A stretch of 20,805 bases of DNA from Bacillota bacterium (GCA_023409835.1 JAEYQV010000142.1:1-20805); one strand, 5' to 3'. Counted from the stretch's first letter, positions 8,159 through 16,764 are shown. The notes: a model not told the origin generated them from the letters alone. Made by a program: numbers and translations.

Positions 8159-9460
8159 ATGGAAAATCAGAAAAATGTGTCAGGACACTGTAACCAGTCC
8201 AACCAGGCAGTACAGGGAGTTGAATTAAAAGGGATGCAGCCGGACAGAGAGATCGAAGAGCAGCTAAAGATCATTAGAAAGGGAGCAGCAGAGGTGATCT
8301 CGGAGGAGGAGCTTCGTCAGAAGCTTATGAAAGCAAGAAACGAAGGTCGGCCGCTTAATGTTAAGCTGGGTCTTGACCCGAGCGCTCCTGACATTCATCT
8401 CGGGCATGCAGTGGTATTGCGGAAGATTAAACAGCTGCAGGACCTGGGTCATCAGGCCGTAATCATCATCGGAGATTTTACAGGGAAGATTGGAGATCCC
8501 ACAGGGAAATCAAAGACCCGGAAGCCCTTGTCCGAGGAGCAGGTGCTGGAGAATGCCAGGACCTATACGGAGCAGATCTTTAAGATTTTGGATCCTGGAA
8601 AAACCACCGTCAGATTTAACAGTGAATGGCTGGCGAAGCTTAATTTTGAAGAAGTAATCCGTCTTGCATCCAGTACTACAGTAGCCAGACTTTTGGAGCG
8701 GGATGATTTTAACAGCAGATACCGGAATAACGAGCCGATCGGCCTTCACGAATTCTTCTACCCGTTAATGCAGGCTTATGATTCCGTTGAAATTAAAGCA
8801 GATATTGAGCTGGGGGGGACGGATCAGACCTTCAATATCCTGATGGGCAGAAATCTCCAGGGCAGTCTCGGGATGGAACGCCAGATTGCGCTTTTTATGC
8901 CGATTCTGGAGGGACTTGACGGTGTTGAGAAGATGAGCAAGAGCCTGGGGAACTATATCGGTATCTTTGAACCGGCAGAGGTGATGTTCAAGAAGGTAAT
9001 GGAGATACCGGATCATTTGATACTCCGTTTCTTCGAGCTGGCAACGGATGAGCATCCTGACCGGATCGAAGAGATCAGGAAACAGCTGGAGGAGGGGAGA
9101 AATCCGAAGGAGGTTAAACTAGAGCTGGCAGAAATCATCACCGGACTATACCATAGTGAGGAGGAATGCAGGGTGGCCAGGGAATATTTCCGAACGGTAT
9201 TCGAACAGGGTGGCTTACCGGATATTTTAACTGAGCTTGAGGTTCCGGAAAATTGCCGGACAATGCTGGACCTGGCTCCCTTCCTGGTGAAACAACAGCT
9301 GGTAACCTCAGGTAGCGAATTTAGAAGACTAATCTCACAAGGGGGAGTCAGAATGGACGGAAAGCCGGTAGAAGATTTAAGAATGATGTTATCTGAGAAG
9401 GAATTTGTACTAAAAATCGGGAAGAAGCAGTTTATACGGATCCGATGTAATAAGAAATAA
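8159..9460 (+). CDS. tyrS: Tyrosyl-tRNA synthetase (KMSKS-type)
   Basis: A 433-residue class I aminoacyl-tRNA synthetase that activates tyrosine and charges tRNA-Tyr in the cytoplasm. Seen in order: KLGLDPSAPDIHLGH with the HIGH-like motif HLGH (80-83), IIIGDFTGKIGDPTGKS, a central GGTDQTFN segment, the KMSKS loop (258-262), and a C-terminal S4-type RNA-binding region (RRLISQGGVRMDGKPV). The KMSKS sequence, not KFGKT, places it with the TyrZ/type 2 subgroup. The N-terminus is about 25 residues longer than usual, but ATG 8159 has the best ribosome binding site (AAAGGGAGAG), while Met26 (8234) has none at proper spacing. Expression is controlled by the tyrosine T-box upstream. It converges with the acetyltransferase gene, with only a weak hairpin between them. 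Confidence 0.96.
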   Translation: MENQKNVSGHCNQSNQAVQGVELKGMQPDREIEEQLKIIRKGAAEVISEEELRQKLMKARNEGRPLNVKLGLDPSAPDIHLGHAVVLRKIKQLQDLGHQAVIIIGDFTGKIGDPTGKSKTRKPLSEEQVLENARTYTEQIFKILDPGKTTVRFNSEWLAKLNFEEVIRLASSTTVARLLERDDFNSRYRNNEPIGLHEFFYPLMQAYDSVEIKADIELGGTDQTFNILMGRNLQGSLGMERQIALFMPILEGLDGVEKMSKSLGNYIGIFEPAEVMFKKVMEIPDHLILRFFELATDEHPDRIEEIRKQLEEGRNPKEVKLELAEIITGLYHSEEECRVAREYFRTVFEQGGLPDILTELEVPENCRTMLDLAPFLVKQQLVTSGSEFRRLISQGGVRMDGKPVEDLRMMLSEKEFVLKIGKKQFIRIRCNKK

Positions 9461-9512
9461 GCAGCTTCTCCACAAATTAATCGAATACAGATACGAAATC
9501 CGGAGCTTCCGG

Positions 9513-9962
9513 TTATCGGGTTAATTCAAATTCCGTAAGATAGATTCCATCTGCAATCTCAATGTCCTTAATCTTTTGAAAGCCATGCTTCCGATACAGC
9601 TGAACGGCCGGAAGATTCTTCTGGCCGGTACAGACAATAGCCTTAATGTAATTCGAAGATAGAAGCACTTTCTCTAGCAGAGCTCCGGCTATTCCCTTCC
9701 TGAAGTAATCCGGATGAACTGCAACACGGCAGATATCCAGTATTTGATCCTTTAACTGATAGGAGAGAATACCGGCAAGCCTGTCATTCTCATAATAACC
9801 GTAGAAGCTCTCCCCGCACTCCTTTAATTGAAGCTTTGTTTCAAGCAGGGGAGGAAGCTTCTCGTATCCGATGATTTCTGCTTCGAACGGATACGAAGCC
9901 TGTTGCAGCCGATAGAGCTGCTCCAACGTTACCGGATCCTCCGGGTAAATTCTTTTAATCAT
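9513..9962 (-). CDS. GNAT family N-acetyltransferase
   Basis: A 149-residue GCN5-related acetyltransferase. The acetyl-CoA binding motif A region reads ICRVAVHPDYFRKGIAGALL (77-96), with the R-K-G-I-A-G loop in place of the usual R/Q-x-x-G-x-G/A. The C-terminal LYRKHGFQK (122-130) is the typical motif B end. The acceptor substrate cannot be inferred. It lies downstream of aroA on the same strand with a gap of 126 bp that holds no clear terminator, so read-through from the aromatic cluster is possible. The start is ATG at 9960-9962, with a modest AAGGA about 10 nt upstream. GGAAGCTCC just after the stop codon can form a small hairpin with only a weak T-run. Confidence 0.85.
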   Translation of the reverse strand: MIKRIYPEDPVTLEQLYRLQQASYPFEAEIIGYEKLPPLLETKLQLKECGESFYGYYENDRLAGILSYQLKDQILDICRVAVHPDYFRKGIAGALLEKVLLSSNYIKAIVCTGQKNLPAVQLYRKHGFQKIKDIEIADGIYLTEFELTR

Positions 9963-10088
9963 ATGTTTTCATTCCTTGTACGAAGTATTATCGTTAAACG
10001 CAGTATAAAATGTATCTTAAGTGCTGTAGGAACATGCTTTGTTAGAGTCCTCCCGACAAACGGTATTGCTTAAAAGTGCAACTTTAGC

Positions 10089-11423
10089 TTAATTGTTTTG
10101 CTGCAGTCTCTTAAGGTCCGTATAAAAGCCGGGGTAGGAGACATCAACACACTCCGGATGAAGGATGGCTATCTCACCTTCGGACATTAATCCGGCAATG
10201 GCAAAGGACATTGCAATCCTGTGATCAAATTTACTCTCGATCACAGCCCCATGCAGCGGTTTTCCGCCGTTTATAATCATGCCATCCTCGGTTGCCGTGA
10301 TATCGGCTCCCATCAGGGTCAGATTATGAACCATTACATCGATTCGGTTCGACTCCTTGACCTTAAGCTCTGCTGCATCCTTAATCACAGTTCTTCCCTC
10401 TGCAAAACAGGCAAGGACAGCCAATACAGGGATCTCATCAATCAGTGCGGGGATGATTCCGCCGCCGATTTCTGTTCCTTTCAATACACTATGACGAACC
10501 AGGATATCTGCAACCGGCTCGCCACCTTTATCTACTACATTCTGCAGAGTGATATCGGCTCCCATCTGTCGGCATACGGTAAGGATACCGTTACGGGTCG
10601 GATTAATTCCCACATTCCGTATCAGAAGCTCAGAGTTAGGAACAATCAATCCGGCGGCGATAAAATATGCTGCAGAAGAGATGTCACCGGGAACCTCGAT
10701 GCTCTTACCGGTCAGCTTTGGCTCAGACTGGATCGTAGCGGTACTTCCGATGGTTTTAATGGATGCTCCGAATTCGGTCAGCATCAGCTCCGTATGATTT
10801 CGGGACAGATAGGGTTCTGTTACGGAGGTTTCTCCCTCTGCATAGAGGCCTGCCAGTAATATGCAGGACTTTATCTGAGCTGAGGCGACGGGGGAGTTAT
10901 AGTGAATCCCGGTTAATCTGTGGGATAATTTACTGCTTGATGCTATACCGGTAGGATCGGTATTACTGCTATTAATCATCAGTGGAGCACAACCGGTATC
11001 GCTGTCACTTATAATATCAGCACCCATCTGTTTTAAGGGGGTCATTATCCTTCCCATCGGACGCCTTCGGATAGAGTCGTCCCCGGTCAGGGAGGAGGTA
11101 AAGGACTGGCCGCTAAGGATACCGGCCATCAGGCGCATCGAAGTTCCGCTATTTCCCACATCCAGAATTTGATCCGGCTTCGTAAGTCCGTGAAGTCCCT
11201 TTCCGTATACAGTGACCTTCCCCTTCAAAGGATCATTTTCTATCCGGATTCCCAACTGGCGGAAGCAACGGATGGTGGAGAGACAATCCTCTCCTTGCAG
11301 AAAATTCGTGATTTCTGTGGTACCCTCTGATAAGGCACCGAACATAACTGCCCGGTGCGAGATGGATTTATCTCCCGGGATCGATATACTTCCTTTTAAC
11401 GGGCTGCTCTTCTGATAGGACAT
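10089..11423 (-). CDS. aroA: 3-phosphoshikimate 1-carboxyvinyltransferase (EPSP synthase)
   Basis: A 444-residue enzyme transferring enolpyruvyl from PEP to shikimate-3-phosphate, the sixth shikimate-pathway step. Visible family motifs: PGDKSISHRA (K19, S20, R24), DVGNSGTSMRLMAG (phosphate/PEP-binding loop, 88-101), DSIRRRPMGR (116-125), the catalytic acidic pair DE (329-330) in IDEIPVLA, KVKESNR (354-360) and DHRIAMSFAIAG (400-411). The GNSGT loop resembles other Gram-positive EPSP synthases. The start is set at ATG 11421-11423, preceded by AAAAGGAGA; 26 extra in-frame codons upstream, reaching 11501, lack a ribosome binding site and homology. Third gene of a minus-strand aromatic cluster, 106 bp after tyrA, probably co-transcribed. 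Confidence 0.96.
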   Translation of the reverse strand: MSYQKSSPLKGSISIPGDKSISHRAVMFGALSEGTTEITNFLQGEDCLSTIRCFRQLGIRIENDPLKGKVTVYGKGLHGLTKPDQILDVGNSGTSMRLMAGILSGQSFTSSLTGDDSIRRRPMGRIMTPLKQMGADIISDSDTGCAPLMINSSNTDPTGIASSSKLSHRLTGIHYNSPVASAQIKSCILLAGLYAEGETSVTEPYLSRNHTELMLTEFGASIKTIGSTATIQSEPKLTGKSIEVPGDISSAAYFIAAGLIVPNSELLIRNVGINPTRNGILTVCRQMGADITLQNVVDKGGEPVADILVRHSVLKGTEIGGGIIPALIDEIPVLAVLACFAEGRTVIKDAAELKVKESNRIDVMVHNLTLMGADITATEDGMIINGGKPLHGAVIESKFDHRIAMSFAIAGLMSEGEIAILHPECVDVSYPGFYTDLKRLQQNN

Positions 11424-11529
11424 GGATTTCTCCTTTTCGTAATATGGTGGATGTAAAGTAACGCGTAACTTCTTCCTGCCGATGCTCATCGAATATAGCA
11501 ACTGATGCTAATTATATTAGGAAAGAAGG

Positions 11530-12663
11530 TTATCTTTCATAAATTTTGTAATGATATCTTCCTAACAGGTTAACCGCTTTTTCCTGTGCTTGTTCATCAT
11601 AAAATTCGATCCGTAATACCCCTTCTTCAAATTCACGGTTATGGATAATACCGATGTTCTTAATGCTGATCTGATTGCTGGCGAGAAGGGTAGCAATCGT
11701 TGCGATTGCGCCAGCCTCGTCCCTGATATCCAGATAGGTCTCAAATACTCTCTTAAATAAACCAATGGATTTATTCGGTATGGAGCTGCGGTATTCCCCT
11801 GCGGTATCAAACATTTGATAGAGAAAATCTCCATTCGACCCGGAAAGAGCATCTGATACACTCTGCAGAGATTCTATGTAGCGATCCAGGGAACGCTTAA
11901 TGACCGGAGCATTGGTAAGACAGATATCCTGCCACATGATGGGAGAGGAGGAGGCAATTCTGGTGATATCCTTAAAGCCTCCGGCTGCCAGAGCACGCAT
12001 TTTCTCAGCTTTATCATCGGATTCGCGTACCAGATTCACCAGTTGGGCAGCTATGATATGAGGTACATGACTGATAGCAGCAGTGATCTCATCATGCTCC
12101 TTAGCCTCCAGAAGAATCGGGATGGAACCCAGCTTCTCTACCAGATGGTACAGGAGGTTAAGCTTCTCCTCCGGAGTTCTATCCGTTGGTGTCAGGATAT
12201 AATAAGCATTTTCCAACAGCAGGGCATAGGAGTTAAGGTACCCTGTCTTCTCGGAGCCGGTCATCGGATGGCCTCCGATAAATTGCTCCTCCAGCTGAAG
12301 CTCAGTAACAGCCTCATGGATATTTCCCTTCACGCTTCCAACATCGGTCAAGATGCAGGAGGGCTTAATAAGGGATTTCAGCTGTTCCAGATATCGGATA
12401 TTTGATAATACGGGGGCACACAGGAACAGCAGATCACATTCCGGTATCTCTGTTGTAAGGGATGTGGTAACCGAATCCAGGACCTGATCGGATAAAGCCG
12501 CCTGTAAATCCGTACTTGGGCGATCCTTATGATAATCGTATGCACAGAGATAAAACTCCGGCTTCACCTTCTTTAGTGCTCTGGCTATGGATCCGCCAAT
12601 CAGTCCGAAACCGATAAAACCTATCTTACGGATGCTGCTAAACTCACTTTCAATACCGCTCAT
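11530..12663 (-). CDS. tyrA: Prephenate dehydrogenase with C-terminal ACT domain
   Basis: A 377-residue cytoplasmic enzyme oxidatively decarboxylating prephenate to 4-hydroxyphenylpyruvate, the committed step to tyrosine. The N-terminal Rossmann fold shows GFIGFGLIGGSIARAL (15-30). Family motifs include FIGGHPMTGSE and AISHVPHIIAAQLV. The last ~75 residues (303-377) form an ACT domain, often the site of tyrosine feedback control. There is no chorismate mutase fusion. ATG 12661-12663 is chosen for its GGGGG ribosome binding site; a GTG at 12691-12693 would add 10 unlikely residues. It lies between the DAHP synthase gene (about 220 bp upstream) and aroA, all on the minus strand. The 12664-12884 gap holds small inverted repeats (for example ACAGCTATCGCTGT at 12787-12800) but no convincing separate promoter. 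Confidence 0.95.
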   Translation of the reverse strand: MSGIESEFSSIRKIGFIGFGLIGGSIARALKKVKPEFYLCAYDYHKDRPSTDLQAALSDQVLDSVTTSLTTEIPECDLLFLCAPVLSNIRYLEQLKSLIKPSCILTDVGSVKGNIHEAVTELQLEEQFIGGHPMTGSEKTGYLNSYALLLENAYYILTPTDRTPEEKLNLLYHLVEKLGSIPILLEAKEHDEITAAISHVPHIIAAQLVNLVRESDDKAEKMRALAAGGFKDITRIASSSPIMWQDICLTNAPVIKRSLDRYIESLQSVSDALSGSNGDFLYQMFDTAGEYRSSIPNKSIGLFKRVFETYLDIRDEAGAIATIATLLASNQISIKNIGIIHNREFEEGVLRIEFYDEQAQEKAVNLLGRYHYKIYER

Positions 12664-12875
12664 GAAAAAACCCCCGTTCAGCCGAATTATCACGAATGGA
12701 TTCCGGCATATAGTAACATAATGAATGAATAGTTAGAACTTAGTGAAATATCATTATCTGAATTACGAATAAAGAAGATATGTTACAGCTATCGCTGTAT
12801 TGATAACCGTTCATTTATAATTTATTGAAGCATAACTCGAAAGACAAGGTCTGATTATTGATAAAATAATTAGAA

Positions 12876-12892
12876 AGCTATGGACTATAGCT
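12876..12892 (-). terminator. Weak hairpin overlapping the DAHP synthase stop codon
   Basis: On the minus strand AGCTAT and ATAGCT form a 6-bp stem around a 5-nt loop containing the first two bases of the TAG stop codon. TTTCTAATTATTTT follows. The stem is short, so this is at best partial termination before tyrA. Confidence 0.3.
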
Positions 12893-13898
12893 TCTTACCC
12901 ATTAGGGCAGCGAGAGGACGGAGCTCCTTCGTCAGCTCATCAAATTGCTCAAAGGTCAGAGACTGCGGACCGTCGGATAGAGCGATCGAGGGATTAGGAT
13001 GGGTCTCAATCATAAGTCCGTCGGCACCGACTGCTATTGCGCTCTTGGATAGGGGCTTCACATAGGTCCGAACACCGGTCGCATGGCTCGGATCAACAAT
13101 AATCGGAAGATGGCTCTTCTCCTTTATTACCGGTACAGCACTGATATCCAGGGTATTTCTGGTAGCGGTTTCAAAGGTACGGATACCGCGTTCGCAGAGT
13201 ACCACGTTCGGATTACCTTCAGCGATGATATATTCGGAAGCATTCAGCCATTCGTCTATTGTAGCTGACAATCCACGCTTCAGGAGCACCGGAAGACCTG
13301 TTTTACCGGCTTCCTTTAATAAGTAGAAATTCTGCATATTCCTTGCACCGATCTGGAGCATATCCACGTACTTTACGGCTGCTTCGATTGCATTCAGACT
13401 GGTTACCTCACAGATTACCGGAAGTCCTGTTTCCTCCCTGGCCTCCTTCATGAATTTCAAGCCTTCTTCCTCCAGGCCCTGAAAGGCATAAGGAGAGGTC
13501 CTGGGTTTATAAGCGCCGCCGCGAAGAATCTGAGCTCCGGACTTCTTAATGGCATGGGCAGTTGCTAATAGCTGCTCCTTACTTTCAATCGCACAGGGAC
13601 CTGACATAATCACCAGAGTATCACCGCCGATCACTACATTGCCAACCTTTACTTTTGTCGGCTCCGGGTGGAACTTCCGGTTGGCAAGCTTGTAGCTCTC
13701 TGTTACCGCTACTATTTTATCCACATCCTCGAAGATCTCCAGGTTTTGATCCTGCAATTTGGACTTATCACCGACTACCCCGATAATTGTAACCTCAGTA
13801 CCCGCTGAGATATGGGCAAATAGTCCCTTGTCCTCAATAATATTCCTAATTCGATCGATGGACTCCTGTTTCGCTTTCGGCTTCATTACAATAATCAT
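12885..13898 (-). CDS. aroF: 3-deoxy-7-phosphoheptulonate (DAHP) synthase, type I-beta with ferredoxin-like regulatory domain
   Basis: A 337-residue enzyme condensing PEP with erythrose-4-phosphate, the first step of aromatic synthesis. Residues 1-70 match the N-terminal ferredoxin-like domain (MIIVMKPKAKQESIDRI) that in the Thermotoga maritima enzyme mediates feedback inhibition. The barrel has SGPCAIES with metal-ligand C102, GGAYKPRTSPYAFQG (127-141), H272 (DPSHATG), E298 (MIETHP) and D309 (SDGPQ). As I recall, these are the same residue numbers as the T. maritima metal ligands. The start ATG 13896-13898 follows AAAGGGAG. It heads the aroF-tyrA-aroA series. No T-box core was found upstream, so transcriptional control is unclear. 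In other naming schemes this is aroG or aroA(beta). Confidence 0.96.
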   Translation of the reverse strand: MIIVMKPKAKQESIDRIRNIIEDKGLFAHISAGTEVTIIGVVGDKSKLQDQNLEIFEDVDKIVAVTESYKLANRKFHPEPTKVKVGNVVIGGDTLVIMSGPCAIESKEQLLATAHAIKKSGAQILRGGAYKPRTSPYAFQGLEEEGLKFMKEAREETGLPVICEVTSLNAIEAAVKYVDMLQIGARNMQNFYLLKEAGKTGLPVLLKRGLSATIDEWLNASEYIIAEGNPNVVLCERGIRTFETATRNTLDISAVPVIKEKSHLPIIVDPSHATGVRTYVKPLSKSAIAVGADGLMIETHPNPSIALSDGPQSLTFEQFDELTKELRPLAALMGKKL

Positions 13899-14004
13899 GA
13901 TTTATACTCCCTTTCTCTATCTCAATACTTAATTAATTCTTTAATGAAGGATATGATACTTACTCCTGCGATAATGCATTCGCTTTTACGGCTAATTATG
14001 TACT

Positions 14005-14156
14005 ATGGCACGGTAAGCGGATGAGCAACATGTATGCTTTACGACTGATTAGGCACATGGCACGATAAGCGGATGAGCAACATGTATGCTTTACGGCTGA
14101 TTAGGCACCATGGCATGATAAGCGGATGAGCTCATGTATGCGATAAGCGGATGAGC
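14005..14156. repeat. ~52-bp direct repeats, three copies plus a partial fourth
   Basis: Units begin with ATGGCA at 14005, 14057 and 14110, i.e. 52 and 53 bp apart. Units 1 and 2 are nearly identical over their full length, including AAGCGGATGAGCAACATGTA. Unit 3 degenerates after the shared core G(A/G)TAAGCGGATGAGC, and that core recurs alone at 14142-14156. A diverged trace (TTTTACGGCTAATTATG, 13984-14000) precedes unit 1. An inverted copy of the core, ATCCGCTTATCGTG, lies at 14267-14280. The units carry no unique spacers. Presumably arisen by tandem duplication; function unknown. Confidence 0.75.
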
Positions 14157-14160
14157 ACTC

Positions 14161-14186
14161 GGTAACTTCAGAAAGAAGAAGTTACC
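14161..14186. repeat. Perfect 9-bp hairpin
   Basis: GGTAACTTC (14161-14169) and GAAGTTACC (14178-14186) form a perfect stem with an 8-nt loop directly after the repeat array. GATAAG at 14142-14147 and CTTATC at 14201-14206 could form an outer stem around it. No T-run follows on either strand. Confidence 0.65.
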
Positions 14187-14205
14187 TCGTTCACGTTGCA
14201 CTTAT

Positions 14206-14262
14206 CCATAAACGTCAGAATGATTTCTCGTACAAGCACGGAAATCATTCTGATGTTTATGG
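14206..14262. repeat. Long near-perfect hairpin (~25-bp stem)
   Basis: The arms 14206-14227 and 14241-14262 are complementary over 22 bp with a single G-T wobble. CGT/ACG next to the loop can extend the stem across one bulged base, leaving a 6-nt ACAAGC loop. It lies between divergent genes and lacks a T-run, so it is not a typical terminator. A structured RNA, a processing site or a palindromic repeat family are possible. Confidence 0.8.
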
Positions 14263-14382
14263 ACTAATCCGCTTATCGTGGATTATACACTCTAAGAGGG
14301 AGGGTGTCAATACTCTATTACTTTAAAGCGTTACGGTTTAAAGTGACAAAGAAAGAAGTTTGTTAATTATTACATAAAACTA

Positions 14383-14411
14383 TTGTAAAAGTGGCATTAC
14401 TCTAGTAAAAT
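14383..14411 (+). promoter_or_regulatory. Promoter for the EF-G-like gene
   Basis: TTGTAA (14383-14388) and TAAAAT (14406-14411) are 17 bp apart. The predicted leader is about 145 nt and includes GGAAT/ATTCC around a G-rich loop (14451-14470), so some leader structure is possible. No known riboswitch was recognised. Upstream, CTTTAAA (14321-14327) and TTTAAAG (14337-14343) form a short inverted repeat. Confidence 0.5.
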
Positions 14412-14561
14412 ATATACAGAGGTAATTTTGGGAAAGGGTACTTAACCCAGGAATATGGGGTAAATTCCCTACGGAATCTATTCTATATTCTTAAAGCTTC
14501 GAATTCTTTACGAGGCTATTCACTCTACTACTTACTATAATTATGTTTGGAGGAAATCAGA

Positions 14562-16655
14562 ATGAATGTTTACACATCGGAAAAGATTCGCAATGTTGTA
14601 TTGTTAGGCCACGGCAGCTGTGGCAAGACTACTTTAGTCGAAGCCATGGCGTATACAACAGGAGTAACCAAACGTCAGGGAAAAGTTGAAGAGGGAACTA
14701 CAATCAGTGATTACGACAAGGAAGAGCAGAAGAGATTGTTCTCCATCAGTACCACCTTAGTACCAATTATTCATGAGGATATCAAAATTAACTTCCTGGA
14801 TACACCGGGATATTTCGATTTTGTCGGTGAAGTGGAAGAAGCCCTTCAGGCAGCCGATGCCGCAGTTATTGTCATCTCTGCGAAGGCAGGGATTGAAGTT
14901 GGAACAATGAAGGCATGGGATTATTGCGAGAAGTATCACTTGCCAAGAATTTTCTTTGTAACAGATATGGATGATGATAATGCAAGTTATCGTGAAGTAG
15001 TAGAGAAGCTGATTGAGCTTTATGGAAAGAAGATTGCGCCATTTCATACTCCAATCAGGGAGAATGAGAAGTTTGTCGGATTTGTCAATGTTGTTAAGAT
15101 GGCCGGAAGAAGATTCACTACAGCCAGCAATTATGTAGAATGCGAGATTCCGGATTATAGTCAGGAAAATCTTTCTAAGTTCAGAGAAATTCTGATTGAA
15201 GCTGTTGCGGAAACCAACGAAGATTTCATGGAGAGATATTTCAACGGTGAAGAATTCACCCAGGAGGAGATTTCCCACGCACTTAGAGATAATGTAATAG
15301 ATGGTTCCGTTGTTCCTGTTATGATGGGCTCCGGTGTGAATGCACAGGGTACCACGATGTTATTACAGGCAATCGAGAAATATTTCCCGGATCCCACCAG
15401 GGCGAAGATATCCGGTAAAAATATGAAGACCGATGAGGTATTTGAAGCAAACTACGATGCGAAGAAGCCTTTCTCCGCTAAGGTGTTCAAGACAATCGCT
15501 GATCCGTTCATCGGTAAGTTCTCCTTATTCAAGGTTTGCTCCGGTGTATTGAGAACAGATACCGTTGTTTACAATGTGGACAAGGAGACAGAAGAAAAGG
15601 TCAACAGAATCTATGTTTTAAGAGGTAAGGAGCAGAATGAAGTAACAGAGCTTTATGCAGGTGATATCGGCGCACTCGGAAAGCTTTCCGATACGGCTAC
15701 CGGGGATACACTTTCCACGAAAGCAGCTCCTATTTCCTATGAGCGCTTTGAGGTTCCAAAACCTTACACCTATCAACGCTTCAAGACCAAGAATAAGGGT
15801 GATGACGATAAGGTATCCCAGGCCCTTGGTAAGCTGATGGATGAGGACCTTACCTTAAAGATGGTAAACGACAAAGAAAACAGGCAGACCCTGTTATACG
15901 GTATCGGTGATCAACAACTGGATGTAACGGTTTGCAAGCTGTTATCCAGATATAAGGTAGAGATCGAGGTCATGAAGCCGAGAGTACCGTTCCGGGAGAC
16001 AATCCGTAAGAAGGTAAGCGTACGCGGTAAGCATAAGAAGCAGTCCGGCGGACATGGACAATATGGTGATGTTTTGATGGAATTCGAGCCCTCCGGCGAT
16101 ATGGAGAAGGCATATGTATTTGAAGAGAAGGTATTCGGCGGTGCTGTTCCGAGAAACTTCTTCCCGGCAGTGGAAAAAGGTATCGCGGATTGTGTTCTGA
16201 AGGGACCTGTTGCCGGATATCCGGTTGTAGGCCTTAAGGCTACCCTTGTGGATGGCTCCTATCATCCGGTAGACTCCTCCGAAATGGCCTTCAAGATGGC
16301 TGCTACTCTTGCCTTCAAGCAGGGCTTCATGGAAGCATCTCCGGTTCTTTTAGAGCCGATTGTTTCTCTGAGGGTTCATGTACCGGACAGGTTTACCGGT
16401 GATATTATGGGCGATCTGAATAAACGTCGCGGCAGAGTACTCGGAATGAACCCGATTTCTGGCGGAAAGCAGGAGATTGTGGCTGATATTCCGTTATCCG
16501 AATTGTATGGTTATTCAACAGATCTTCGTTCCATGACCGGTGGTATTGGTGACTATTCCTATGAATTCTCCCGCTATGAGCAGGCACCTTCCGATGTACA
16601 GCAGAAGGTAATTGAAGAGAATGCGAAGGAAGAGGTAGCCGAAGATAATAAATAA
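14562..16655 (+). CDS. Elongation factor G-like translational GTPase (FusA paralogue)
   Basis: A 697-residue five-domain translational GTPase resembling the EF-G-like paralogues of Firmicutes rather than canonical EF-G. The G domain has P-loop GHGSCGKT (16-23) and G3 DTPG (80-83). The G4 motif, normally NKxD, reads TDMD (134-137), with Asp135 in place of the guanine-reading Lys. Later are the domain IV-like RGKHKKQSGGHGQYGDV and a C-terminal domain V region (LLEPIVSLRVHVP, DLNKRRGRVLGM). ATG 14562 is preceded by GGAGG (14549-14553) at 8 nt; the TTG at 14547 overlaps that site and is rejected. It is monocistronic, with its own promoter and a terminator at 16765-16819. The role of this paralogue group is not settled; it may act on stalled or hibernating ribosomes. 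Confidence 0.9.
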   Translation: MNVYTSEKIRNVVLLGHGSCGKTTLVEAMAYTTGVTKRQGKVEEGTTISDYDKEEQKRLFSISTTLVPIIHEDIKINFLDTPGYFDFVGEVEEALQAADAAVIVISAKAGIEVGTMKAWDYCEKYHLPRIFFVTDMDDDNASYREVVEKLIELYGKKIAPFHTPIRENEKFVGFVNVVKMAGRRFTTASNYVECEIPDYSQENLSKFREILIEAVAETNEDFMERYFNGEEFTQEEISHALRDNVIDGSVVPVMMGSGVNAQGTTMLLQAIEKYFPDPTRAKISGKNMKTDEVFEANYDAKKPFSAKVFKTIADPFIGKFSLFKVCSGVLRTDTVVYNVDKETEEKVNRIYVLRGKEQNEVTELYAGDIGALGKLSDTATGDTLSTKAAPISYERFEVPKPYTYQRFKTKNKGDDDKVSQALGKLMDEDLTLKMVNDKENRQTLLYGIGDQQLDVTVCKLLSRYKVEIEVMKPRVPFRETIRKKVSVRGKHKKQSGGHGQYGDVLMEFEPSGDMEKAYVFEEKVFGGAVPRNFFPAVEKGIADCVLKGPVAGYPVVGLKATLVDGSYHPVDSSEMAFKMAATLAFKQGFMEASPVLLEPIVSLRVHVPDRFTGDIMGDLNKRRGRVLGMNPISGGKQEIVADIPLSELYGYSTDLRSMTGGIGDYSYEFSRYEQAPSDVQQKVIEENAKEEVAEDNK

Positions 16656-16764
16656 CATTAGCAGAATTAATAAATAGGCTGATTGTAATCTGTTAAAATT
16701 TTTGTTAATATTATTATTGGTTCTAATTATTACACTTTTTGGCAACTTGTAACAGAACTTATAA

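Noticed and set aside
9500..9512. CCGGAGCTTCCGG hairpin as terminator between tyrS and the acetyltransferase gene
   Set aside because: It is short and lacks a T-run on the plus strand and has only a weak one on the minus strand; termination here is not supported.
10221..10859. 212-codon plus-strand open frame opposite aroA
   Set aside because: It lies wholly antisense within a strongly supported EPSP synthase gene and has no ribosome binding site or family motifs.
14005..14156. CRISPR-like direct repeats
   Set aside because: The ~52-bp units abut one another with no variable spacers, the last unit is degenerate, and no cas genes are present.
13899..14280. T-box leader for the DAHP synthase gene
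   Set aside because: The T-box core (reverse complement of GGTGGNACCGCG) was not found on the relevant strand.
14757..15278. 173-codon minus-strand open frame opposite the EF-G-like gene
   Set aside because: It is a shadow of the GTPase coding strand; its residues are low-complexity Ile/Ser/Cys with no recognisable domain.
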